Positions 31,409 through 38,534 of a stretch of 50,247 nt of DNA are shown here, piece by piece. Each line of letters opens with the position of its first letter. The stretch's first letter is position 1. The stretch comes from an uncultured Christensenellaceae bacterium (GTDB lineage Bacteria > Bacillota > Clostridia > Christensenellales > UBA3700): contig CAJUOK010000012.1 of the NCBI GenBank assembly GCA_910588015.1, positions 1 to 50,247 of the forward strand, given 5' to 3'. The notes below the pieces were generated by a model. It saw only the letters and a list, made by a program, of their open reading frames with translations, was not told the DNA's origin and did no database searches. The position numbers were made by a program, and so were the translations under genes.

Positions 31409-32734
31409 ATGAACATTATTTTATATTTCAGCGACCAACAAAGATACGACACCGTCAACGAAACGGTGACACCGGAAATTTGCGCAATGACAGACGAGAG
31501 TATATTTTTTGACAATGCTTTTACCTGTCAACCTGTGTGCGGTCCCGCAAGAGCTTGCATACAGACGGGCGTATACGCGACGCAAAATAATTGCTATATC
31601 AACGGTATATCGATGGACAAAGACGACGACAACGCGCTTGCCAAAGTTCTTAACCGAAACGGATATAATACCTCATATATAGGCAAATGGCATTTGGCAT
31701 CTAATACGGCGGCGGGAGCGACGCCAAAACTCAACGTGCAAAAATCGGCGGTTCCGCAAGAATTGCGCGGCGGATATAACGATTATTGGCTTGCGGCAGA
31801 CTGCTTGGAATTTACGTCTGACGTGCACGGCGGCTATATGTTTGACAATGACAATAACAAAGTCGAATTCAAAGGTGTACGCAGCGACTGTATAAACGAT
31901 TTTGCAATAGATTATATTGACAAATACGACAAAGAAAGCCCTTTCTTTTTGATGATTTCTCAACTTGAGCCGCATCATCAAAATACAGCCAATACGTTCC
32001 AGTGCGCAGAGGGCGACGAGAAGCAATTCGAAGGAGCGGATTATCCCGAAGATTTGGTAGGTCTCAAGGGTGATTACAAATCGGAGTACGCGCGTTATCT
32101 TGCGTGCTGCAAGCGTCTTGACAAAAATTTTGCAGACGTCATTCAAAAAGTCAAAGACAAAGGCATTTGGGACGATACCGTTATTATATATACTTCCGAC
32201 CACGGTTGCCATTTCAAGACGAGAAATTTTGAATACAAAAGAAGCGCTCACCACGCAAGTACTCATTTGCCTTTCGTTATGACAGGCGGAGGACTTGCCA
32301 AATTAAATTCAGCGCAGAAATATATTGGAAAACGGTTTGGCGGTTTTATAAGTCTTCTTGACTTGACTGCTACGATATTGGATATATCGGGGGCGGAAAT
32401 ACCAAAAGAATACCAAAGCAAAAGCATACTGCCTATGCTCGAAAACGATAAGGGAAGAGAACATATTTTTATTCAGATAAGCGAGTCGCAATTGGGGCGC
32501 GCAATAATTACGGATAGATATACTTATAGCGTCAAGAAACCGCTGTCTTTGGGTGTGGAAAAAGCGACGAGTAAACTTTATAGGGAAGATTTGCTTTACG
32601 ATAATATTGCCGACCCCGCTCAACATAAAAATCTTGTTAGGAATAGAAAATATAAGAAGATTAAGCAAGAACTTAAGAGCATTTTGCTGGACGATATTCA
32701 AAAAATAGAAAACGTTAAGGCAAAAATAATTTGA
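31409..32734 (+). CDS. Type I sulfatase (formylglycine-dependent)
   Basis: A 441-residue alkaline-phosphatase-superfamily hydrolase. The N-terminal metal site is SDQQRYDT (Asp9). The modification site is VCGPARAC: Cys44 in C-x-P-x-R, converted to formylglycine in active sulfatases. GKWHL and TSDHG supply further active-site residues. No signal peptide is present, so the enzyme seems cytoplasmic and would act on imported sulfated sugars or small esters. It follows the TauE-type exporter and faces a convergent sulfatase-maturase gene, an arrangement that strongly supports sulfatase over phosphonate hydrolase function. The substrate is unknown. Confidence 0.9.
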   Translation: MNIILYFSDQQRYDTVNETVTPEICAMTDESIFFDNAFTCQPVCGPARACIQTGVYATQNNCYINGISMDKDDDNALAKVLNRNGYNTSYIGKWHLASNTAAGATPKLNVQKSAVPQELRGGYNDYWLAADCLEFTSDVHGGYMFDNDNNKVEFKGVRSDCINDFAIDYIDKYDKESPFFLMISQLEPHHQNTANTFQCAEGDEKQFEGADYPEDLVGLKGDYKSEYARYLACCKRLDKNFADVIQKVKDKGIWDDTVIIYTSDHGCHFKTRNFEYKRSAHHASTHLPFVMTGGGLAKLNSAQKYIGKRFGGFISLLDLTATILDISGAEIPKEYQSKSILPMLENDKGREHIFIQISESQLGRAIITDRYTYSVKKPLSLGVEKATSKLYREDLLYDNIADPAQHKNLVRNRKYKKIKQELKSILLDDIQKIENVKAKII

Positions 32735-32789
32735 TTTAAGCCAAAAGGCTGTCTATAGCTTTATAAATATGGGAAAGTGTTTTGCGGTA

Positions 32790-33890
32790 TTAACTGCGGC
32801 TTGCTTTCCCTTTTGCAAATATTTCAAAGAGAGGCAGACTTTCTTTAAAGAATCGTTTGTATGCCTGACAGTAGTCGCGGTCTTCTTTTGACCTTTTGCA
32901 GCCGCCGCCTCGGCATAAGCGAAAATATTCGCAGTCTTTACATTTCGGAGACGTTTGTAGAGAATTGCGCATAAACTCGTAGGCTTTGGGTGCGCAAGCT
33001 ATTTGTTCAAAAGCGTCCTCGTTTATATTTCCGAGCAACCATTCGTCCAAACAGTAAAAATCGCAAGGATAGACGTTTCCGTTGCTTTCGATTACAAATT
33101 GCCGCGAACAAAATCCGTTCATACCGCATTGTTCGGCATTTTCTCCCAAAAATAAGCGAACGTAGTTGTCAAGCTGTCTTATGCTTGTGTATTGACCTTT
33201 TGCATAGTCTTGCGCATATAGTTTAAACAGCTTTATAAGAAATGAAGCGTATTGTTCGACGTTCATATATAATGAGTTTTCGCTCTTATCTCCAAAAGGT
33301 CTCAAACAGGGAATAAACTGCAGATATTTAAAATCTTGTTTCTTAAAATAATCGTATATGTTTTCTATATTATCTGCGGTATATCCCGTAGCTACTGTCA
33401 ATACGTTGAAATCCACGTGGTGTTCTTTGAGCAATTCTATAGCCTTTGTCACTTTGGAAAACGTATCGTTCATATCGGCGTCCAATCTAAAGTTGTTGGC
33501 GTCCTTGTCTCCGTCAAGACTTATCCCTAATAAAAAGTTGTTTGCTGCAAAAAAATCTGCCCATCGGCTGTCTATCAAAGTGCCGTTTGTCTGTAAGCCG
33601 TAATAAATCTTACTGTCTTTTTTATTTAGCTTTTTGACCAATGAAATAAAATCGTTGAAATAATCTATGCCTGCAATCAACGGCTCGCCGCCTTGAAAAG
33701 CAAAATAAATGCTTCCGCCGTCGCAAAATTCAAGAGATTCTTTTATGAGTTTTTCCGTTGTGCCATATGTCATCACTCCGTAACAATGTTGCTGTCTTGA
33801 TTGCGCCACATTGTGATAAAAGCAGTATTTGCAACGCATATTACACATACTGGACGCAGGTTTAACCATTATTGACAAATCTTTTTTCAT
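32790..33890 (-). CDS. Anaerobic sulfatase-maturating enzyme (radical SAM, SPASM domain)
   Basis: The enzyme oxidises the sulfatase Cys or Ser to formylglycine without oxygen. Residues 16-23 are the radical-SAM motif CNMRCKYC, and AFQGGEPL is the SAM-contacting GGE motif. The C-terminal SPASM region carries Cys clusters for two more [4Fe-4S] centres (CGMNGFC, YPCDFYC, CKDCEYFRLCRGGGC). The start MKKDLSIMVKPASS was chosen over a TTG six codons upstream. Length is 366 residues, normal for anSME. It lies convergent to the sulfatase gene 55 bases away. Its C-P-R target motif in the neighbour is a Cys-type site, consistent with anSME. Confidence 0.92.
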   Translation of the reverse strand: MKKDLSIMVKPASSMCNMRCKYCFYHNVAQSRQQHCYGVMTYGTTEKLIKESLEFCDGGSIYFAFQGGEPLIAGIDYFNDFISLVKKLNKKDSKIYYGLQTNGTLIDSRWADFFAANNFLLGISLDGDKDANNFRLDADMNDTFSKVTKAIELLKEHHVDFNVLTVATGYTADNIENIYDYFKKQDFKYLQFIPCLRPFGDKSENSLYMNVEQYASFLIKLFKLYAQDYAKGQYTSIRQLDNYVRLFLGENAEQCGMNGFCSRQFVIESNGNVYPCDFYCLDEWLLGNINEDAFEQIACAPKAYEFMRNSLQTSPKCKDCEYFRLCRGGGCKRSKEDRDYCQAYKRFFKESLPLFEIFAKGKASRS

Positions 33891-34125
33891 AAACTTTTCG
33901 CTCCGCAACGTTGCTTGATTTTGTATATATTTTGTATATCTTTATATTTTCAACATATATTTACTGTCGTCAGTATAACTTATTATAGGCAAAATTTCAA
34001 TGCTTTACGTCAAGATTTGCTTCATACGGCATATTAAAAGATTGCATACGGTAATTTTGAAGATTTAAAAATCCAGTGATATTGAATTTATGAAATCTTA
34101 TATTGGGTGTATTATAACTAAAAGA

Positions 34126-34154
34126 TTGCATTTACTATCAAAATATGTTATATT
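34126..34154 (+). promoter_or_regulatory. Promoter of the structured leader
   Basis: TTGCAT (34126-34131), a 17-base spacer and TATATT (34149-34154) put the start at about 34161, exactly the first base of the leader's closing stem. The preceding 33891-34125 is AT-rich with no other feature recognised. Confidence 0.6.
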
Positions 34155-34160
34155 AATTAT

Positions 34161-34292
34161 GCTACACATTCGAATAACCTTTCAAAGGGAGTGCTATTGT
34201 TAAAAACGTACTCTCTCGCCTTTGATTGGACGAATGTGTAGCAACATTGAGAGGTGCGTTTTCGGCGTGTTTCTCAAAGAAACACGCTTTTT
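34161..34292 (+). ncRNA. Structured 5' leader with terminator/antiterminator, candidate attenuator or riboswitch
   Basis: A 12-bp perfect stem closes the leader: GCTACACATTCG (34161-34172) with CGAATGTGTAGC (34231-34242). Inside, GGGAGT (34187-34192) can pair with ACTCTC (34210-34215). Downstream, GAGAGGTGCG (34249-34258) can pair over 10 positions (four G-U) with CGTGTTTCTC (34266-34275). That pairing uses the left arm of a strong terminator (34265-34287 plus T's). The terminator and this antiterminator exclude each other. A short frame, ATG CTA CAC ATT..., of 14 codons begins at 34159, two bases upstream of the predicted start, so a leader peptide is a weaker alternative. I do not recognise a known riboswitch class. 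Confidence 0.6.
34265..34292 (+). terminator. Terminator inside the leader, just before the APH-fold gene
   Basis: GCGTGTTTCT and AGAAACACGC form a perfect 10-bp stem with a 3-base loop followed by TTTTT. It ends only 15 bases before the start codon and 6 bases before the AGGAGG ribosome binding site, so it must be read through for expression. Confidence 0.85.
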
Positions 34293-34307
34293 ATATAAGG
34301 AGGAAAA

Positions 34308-35261
34308 ATGAAAGTAGAAAGAATCAAAGCGATAGCTTTCGATAAGAAAATCGCGCGGCAGTATGCGGAAACTGTAGCTTGTCAACAAATGGGACAGTCG
34401 GTAAAAAAGGTGAAGTATCTAGGAGGCGGCTCATTCGGCAGGGCTTATAACGTCGTATTTCAAGACGGCAAAAAAATCGTCGTAAAATTTTTGAGGGCGC
34501 GCGATATGCTCGATAAAGAAATTCACGACCTTGGTTTGCTTGCCGTCAACAGCGAAGTTAAATTTCCGCGAGTGCTGTTTTCACGCAAAGCCGACGGTCA
34601 AATTCCCGTCGATTGTTACGGAATGGAATTGATAGAGGGGAACAACGCTGTGTTTTCTATTTGGCTACTTTTGCAATGCAAGCGCAAACGCAAGCAATTC
34701 GCCGACGAGGTAACGACTGCTCTCCATAATATTCATTGCCGTAAGAATGAGAAGTTCGGCGATACGCTATGTCCTAATTATGATTGTTGGCTGGATTTTT
34801 ACAAGCCGTATGCAAAGCAAATTTTGATTAAAGCGGAAGAAATGTTTTCTAAAGGCGAGCTGCCGAAAAAAGTTATAGAAACAATGCGCGCGGCGTGGGA
34901 TAAATTCGATATTATCTTCTCTGAAAAAGTTGCCGAAGCCTGTCTAATTCACGGCGATTCCAATATCGCTAATATGATGATAGATAAAAATCACAAATTA
35001 AGCGGATTTATCGACCCTCTCAACTCTATGTATGCCGATTGCGAATATGACTTATTTCAATTGGACAATTTATCAGGCAAATGGTTCTATCTTCGCGAAA
35101 CGTATATTAAAAAATACGGAGCAAGCAAATTCTGCGACGCGAAGTGCGCGTTTTACGGACTTTTTCACGAAGTATACAGTTATATCAAATCGGGAATGCT
35201 TGTCAATTTTATAATGAATCCGCTTGTAAAAAATATGAAAAAGAGGCTTGCAGAGCTATGA
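34308..35261 (+). CDS. APH-fold small-molecule kinase (aminoglycoside/choline kinase-like)
   Basis: A 317-residue protein kinase-like fold enzyme. The Gly-rich loop is LGGGSFGRAYNV, with the ATP-contacting Lys in IVVKFLRA. The catalytic loop is LIHGDSNIANMMID (HGD...N) and the metal-binding Asp is in SGFIDPLN. These are the marks of the APH/choline kinase/fructosamine kinase superfamily. The acceptor could be an antibiotic, a sugar, choline or another small molecule; nothing in the sequence decides. Strong AGGAGG upstream. The stop overlaps the ATG of the esterase gene (ATGA), and a transcription attenuator precedes the gene, so this pair answers to some signal. Confidence 0.82.
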   Translation: MKVERIKAIAFDKKIARQYAETVACQQMGQSVKKVKYLGGGSFGRAYNVVFQDGKKIVVKFLRARDMLDKEIHDLGLLAVNSEVKFPRVLFSRKADGQIPVDCYGMELIEGNNAVFSIWLLLQCKRKRKQFADEVTTALHNIHCRKNEKFGDTLCPNYDCWLDFYKPYAKQILIKAEEMFSKGELPKKVIETMRAAWDKFDIIFSEKVAEACLIHGDSNIANMMIDKNHKLSGFIDPLNSMYADCEYDLFQLDNLSGKWFYLRETYIKKYGASKFCDAKCAFYGLFHEVYSYIKSGMLVNFIMNPLVKNMKKRLAEL

Positions 35262-36175
35262 TGTCTTTGGGCGCGAAAATAACGGGCTCGATAATAAAAA
35301 TATACACTTACAAATACCGTAAGAATCATTTATCGCTTTCCCGTTCTGTAAAATTTAAGAATAAAAAGTATAATCCGCCCAAAGGTTTTGGCTTTGAGAT
35401 AAAAGATTTTTCAGACACGAAAATCGAAATTTTATCGCCGAATACGCCCAATGAGAGTTATGCTATCGTGCATTTTCACGGCGGCGGCAGTACTCAAAAG
35501 ATGAATAGTATGTATAGAAGAGTATCGGAGAAGCTGGCTGAACTTTCAAATGCGACGGTATATTCCATCGACTATAAAATAGGGGATGACCTTATCTATC
35601 CTTCCGTTCACGACGAGTGTTATTCTGCATATTTGAATCTTATTTCATCGGTTCTCAAGGATAAAAAAATCATAGCAATAGGCGATAGCTTCGGCGCAAA
35701 CGTATTGCTGTCAATATGTCTTAAACTTCGCGATAGGAATCTCGCGTTGCCGGACGCTATAATCTCGGTTTCTTGTTGTATCGACCTTGCCGCGACAGGT
35801 AGTTCTTATGAAAAAAACTGTTATAGGGACCCCTTATATTCTTTGCCGAAAAATCAAAGTTTTAAGGAGTATGAAAAGCACATTCGCCGAAGAATTAAAT
35901 ACATAGGCAATGCTTCGCCGTATGATATGTATTTATCTCCTGCATACGCAGAATACGACGCTTTTCCGCCAATGCTGATACAATGCGGAGAAGCTGAGAC
36001 GTCAGAAAGCGACAATGATATACTATACGAAAAAGCATTGAAATGCGGCGTAAAGGTTAAGATGACTAAATATTACGGAATGTGGCACGACTTTCAGTAT
36101 CTTACTCCATTTTTGAAAGAAAGCAAACAAGCTTGGCGAGAAATCGGAGAGTTTTTGAGTTCCGTTATGAAATAA
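35258..36175 (+). CDS. Alpha/beta hydrolase of the hormone-sensitive-lipase type
   Basis: A 305-residue esterase-like protein. HFHGGGST supplies the oxyanion hole, GDSFGAN the nucleophile Ser (GDSxG), and MWHDF near the end the catalytic His. The acid residue is probably in QCGEAETSESDND. The start ATG overlaps the kinase stop by four bases; a second ATG follows directly and is equally possible. No signal peptide: a short amphipathic N-terminus is followed by the catalytic domain. Pairing with an APH-fold kinase under one attenuator suggests modification of one small molecule, but this is inference. Confidence 0.85.
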   Translation: MMSLGAKITGSIIKIYTYKYRKNHLSLSRSVKFKNKKYNPPKGFGFEIKDFSDTKIEILSPNTPNESYAIVHFHGGGSTQKMNSMYRRVSEKLAELSNATVYSIDYKIGDDLIYPSVHDECYSAYLNLISSVLKDKKIIAIGDSFGANVLLSICLKLRDRNLALPDAIISVSCCIDLAATGSSYEKNCYRDPLYSLPKNQSFKEYEKHIRRRIKYIGNASPYDMYLSPAYAEYDAFPPMLIQCGEAETSESDNDILYEKALKCGVKVKMTKYYGMWHDFQYLTPFLKESKQAWREIGEFLSSVMK

Positions 36176-36369
36176 AGATAAACGTAGGTTGCAAGTTGAT
36201 TAAATTATAATTAATATACAAAAAAGGAAGACGGAGCATATATAAAACCATATTTTCTTTTGCTAAATAATATTGATGTTACAACCATATCGTTGTAGCG
36301 CAAGTAAACAATCTCTTTTAATTATAGATATTTGGGAGAAATTGCGCGCGGCATAAATCATCGGAGTTT

Positions 36370-36690
36370 TTATTTGTTTTCAAAGTATAATTTATATTCA
36401 GGCGTAGCCGTCAATTCGCGCATCAATGTTTCCATATCGTCAAAAATATGTTTGCCTTCGTTGTTTTGCGGCGCCCAAAAGGCAGACGGGCTATCGTCAA
36501 AAGATGACATAAATATTTCTTCCTCATAGACCTTTAAACTCTCAAATAAATATGTTAGATAATTATCATCTGATTTAAGTATTACAAAGCGGTGCGCGCT
36601 ATCAAGTGAAAAAATAACGTCAATGACTTTATCCGCGCGATTATCTAAATCTTCGTTGCGCATTATTTTTACTGTTTCATCCCAAGTCAT
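36370..36690 (-). CDS. Hypothetical 106-residue acidic protein
   Basis: Mixed helix/strand composition with WDETVKIM at the start and a helical DDMETLMREL near the end. The centre has strand-like HRFVILKSDDNYL. Size, acidity and lack of motifs recall immunity proteins of toxin systems, but no toxin is nearby and I do not recognise the family. The ATG overlaps the stop of the short DUF262-like frame upstream (ATGA), so it may rely on that frame's ribosome binding site. The 36176-36369 stretch between it and the esterase gene shows nothing recognisable. Confidence 0.65.
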   Translation of the reverse strand: MTWDETVKIMRNEDLDNRADKVIDVIFSLDSAHRFVILKSDDNYLTYLFESLKVYEEEIFMSSFDDSPSAFWAPQNNEGKHIFDDMETLMRELTATPEYKLYFENK

Positions 36691-36803
36691 AATACGTCGA
36701 GGCTTATTTGCGTCGCCCTTTGAAATTTAGGAATTTCATAATAAAAATTAGCATCTTTTTTAAGCAAATCATAAATATGGTAGTAATTGACTGATTTAAT
36801 CAT
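36687..36803 (-). pseudogene. 38-codon frame resembling the N-terminus of a DUF262/GmrS-type protein
   Basis: The frame has a good GGAG ribosome binding site ten bases before its ATG and reads MIKSVNYYHIYDLLKK, then YYEIPKFQR. IP-x-[FY]-Q-R is the conserved ParB-like motif at the start of DUF262 proteins (GmrSD-type restriction), where an aromatic/Trp segment should follow. Here the frame instead runs into QISLDVL and stops, overlapping the next ATG by four bases. It is either a decayed fragment or a genuine short leader gene coupled to the 106-residue protein. The resemblance rests on one motif. Confidence 0.4.
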
Positions 36804-36901
36804 TATATGTAAACTCCTTTATTTTTGCGGTAACAAAAATTTATGCTATTAATGCATAGCAAATTTTTTTTACCAAATTCCAATCTGTAACGCAATATAT
36901 T

Positions 36902-37123
36902 TTAATATCGTTGTTTCCAATCAATACACGAAAAAATAAAGCCGCCACCGTCTGTGCCTTTACACGTTTTAGTTGTCCAAAATGAAGTTTTATTGCAGTT
37001 TGCTGTTTCTGAATCGTCAAATTCAACCTTTGCTCCGAACAAACCTGGAATATACTTTGCTTCTCCGTCCCAATAAATGCAAGTAGCGCAACATTTGATT
37101 GATACCGATGAGGTTTTTTTCAT
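36902..37123 (-). CDS. Small Cys-rich protein of unknown function
   Basis: A 73-residue protein with six Cys residues: CCATC (11-15), CNKT near 43, CKGT near 54 and FSCIDW near the end. The motif CCATCIYWDGE suggests a small zinc or Fe-S knuckle. A clear GGAG ribosome binding site precedes the ATG. A possible promoter (TTGACT-17-TATTAA) lies upstream on the minus strand. Stretch 37124-37527 contains no other gene that I can support. Confidence 0.7.
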   Translation of the reverse strand: MKKTSSVSIKCCATCIYWDGEAKYIPGLFGAKVEFDDSETANCNKTSFWTTKTCKGTDGGGFIFSCIDWKQRY

Positions 37124-37527
37124 CTTATGCTTCTCCTTTTAATAAAAAATACGTCAGCCGAAGTCAACGTACGAAAAACGCAAACTTCAACTGTCGACAA
37201 ACAATTACTATGCCGTATGGATATGTTTCAACACACACATAAAAGGAATTCGTATTTTTGCAAAATTCAAATTGTGTGATGTTGAACAACTTTTATGAAA
37301 TTAAAAATTTCAATACTCCTAATTAGTGTTTAGTAATTGTTTGGCATAATCAGTATAGCATACTTGAAGCCAAAATCAATAGTTTATATAGGCAAATTTA
37401 TAAGTTTCATTTCAATGGCATTGTGGATGGTGCTTGATATAATAAGCGGCTTTGTTTTGTTCGTTGTTAAGTACTTGCCTTTTATGGTATTATTAAAACA
37501 CAAGATATTAATTTGTAGAGGTGTAGT

Positions 37528-37875
37528 ATGTTTAATGAAATATGTATATATGAAGCGAAACCAACAAAACTTGATGAAATTGAAGTGCTAATGAAGGAAG
37601 TTGCAGAATTTTATTTGCAACAAGACGGAGTTATCGATGTACAATATATAAAACGTACTCACCGACAAAAAGATTTTAATGCAGTTAAAAATGGAGAATT
37701 ACCTATTCGTCTTACAAAAAATGTAGGGAATGTTGTTTATGTTTTATACTGGGTATTAGAGAACGAAGAGGCACATTCAAGAGTGTCTAAACTTGGTATA
37801 GAAAAATTTTATAAACGTTGGAATAGATGTTTAACAACAATGCCTAAAATAATTTTAGGTGAGAATATAGTCTGA
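37528..37875 (+). CDS. Antibiotic biosynthesis monooxygenase (ABM)-like dimeric alpha/beta-barrel protein
   Basis: A 115-residue protein beginning FNEICIYEAKPTKLDEIEVLMKE, the strand-helix opening of ABM/ferredoxin-like small enzymes; the VGNVVYVLYWVLENEEAHSRV segment fits the second strand and helix. AGAGGTG precedes the ATG. Many such proteins are heme- or quinone-modifying or simply stress-related; no function is assignable. Its codon use is more A/T-rich than its neighbours, in keeping with an accessory patch. Confidence 0.7.
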   Translation: MFNEICIYEAKPTKLDEIEVLMKEVAEFYLQQDGVIDVQYIKRTHRQKDFNAVKNGELPIRLTKNVGNVVYVLYWVLENEEAHSRVSKLGIEKFYKRWNRCLTTMPKIILGENIV

Positions 37876-37901
37876 TGGACAACTTGCTGTTTATCGTATA
37901 G

Positions 37902-38195
37902 TCATATTATAGCAAAAACAAAATATTTAATGAAGCAAACCGTAAGACGCTCCGAGATTTCTTTCAAATCACAAAGAAAATGACTGATAAGATAGCGGGT
38001 CTTATGAGTCATCTAATGGTTGGGTAATTAGGATTCGTAAGGGGCGTAGCGACGGTCTAGCGAGCTTGAACTACGCAGACAAGCACCAGTCACCTACGAA
38101 ACACAGAATAAAAGTAAACCAATATCACCGCTGAAAAAGCAAGACAGGATAAGAAAAATTAGGTTCGTGCACGGTTTCCTAGAAACAGAATCGTG
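37902..38195 (+). other. Structured, mostly non-coding stretch between the ABM-like gene and tRNA-Val
   Basis: Three foldable blocks are seen. Block 1 (37980-38012): ATGACT-G-ATAAG, a 9-base loop, CTTAT-G-AGTCAT. Block 2: TTCGTAAGG (38034-38042) with CCTACGAA (38093-38100), enclosing GCGTAG (38044-38049) with CTACGC (38071-38076). Block 3: GTTTC-CTA-GAAAC (38174-38186) inside CACG/CGTG. An open frame of 41 codons (37902-38027, ending KKMTDKIAGLMSHLMVG) overlaps block 1 and could be the tail of a lost gene. I could not match it to tmRNA, RNase P, 6S or a group II domain V. Confidence 0.35.
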
Positions 38196-38200
38196 ACGGG

Positions 38201-38234
38201 AAAAAGAGTTTGAACATACTTTGTTCAAACTCTT
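38201..38234 (-). terminator. Terminator of tRNA-Val
   Basis: AAGAGTTTGAACA and TGTTCAAACTCTT form a 13-bp perfect stem with a 5-base loop, followed on the minus strand by T's. It begins about eight bases after the tRNA CCA end. Confidence 0.8.
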
Positions 38235-38241
38235 TCAATCT

Positions 38242-38316
38242 TGGTGGGCAATATAGGATTCGAACCTATGACTTTCTCCACGTCAAGAAGACACTCTCCC
38301 TCTGAGTTAATTGCCC
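38242..38316 (-). tRNA. tRNA-Val(GAC)
   Basis: A full cloverleaf of 75 nucleotides is seen on the minus strand: acceptor GGGCAAT/ATTGCCC, D-stem ACTC/GAGT, anticodon stem TCTTC/GGAGA with loop TTGACGT (anticodon GAC), T-stem ATAGG/CCTAT with loop TTCGAAT, discriminator A and encoded CCA. It reads GUC (and GUU) valine codons. The 3' end points towards the accessory patch to the left. Confidence 0.97.
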
Positions 38317-38344
38317 ATATTTATCAATTGGTTAAGCATTATTT

Positions 38345-38373
38345 ATTATACACATACGAAATTTTATTGTCAA
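38345..38373 (-). promoter_or_regulatory. Consensus promoter of tRNA-Val
   Basis: Minus-strand TTGACA (38368-38373), a 17-base spacer and TATAAT (38345-38350), about 30 bases before the tRNA. Confidence 0.85.
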
Positions 38374-38534
38374 CTGTTTGGTAAATACAAAATGACAGGG
38401 CGATTAGCGGAAAATAATAAATGAATTATAAAATAATCATATCATTTGTTGTATTTATTAATTATTTTATTTATAATATACTTAATTATATGTGGGACGC
38501 TGTTAGGTTAGCGTTGAAAGAGAGGAAAAAAATT

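Noticed and set aside
32771..32815. GGGAAAG/CTTTCCC hairpin as terminator between sulfatase and anSME
   Set aside because: The stem is short, the loop is about 28 bases, and it lies partly in the anSME coding end; too weak to call.
37337..37591. An 84-codon hydrophobic frame upstream of the ABM-like gene
   Set aside because: It overlaps the start of the better supported 37528-37875 gene in another frame, lacks a ribosome binding site, and its hydrophobicity is explained by T-rich DNA.
37980..38195. Group II intron domain V/VI or tmRNA in the structured stretch
   Set aside because: The GAAA-capped 34-base domain V hairpin and the tmRNA tRNA-like end are not found.
38028..38258. Possible att repeat of the tRNA-Val 3' end (TAGGATTCG occurs at 38030-38038 and inside the tRNA)
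   Set aside because: Only nine bases match, within the T-loop sequence that is common to many tRNAs, and no integrase gene is present.
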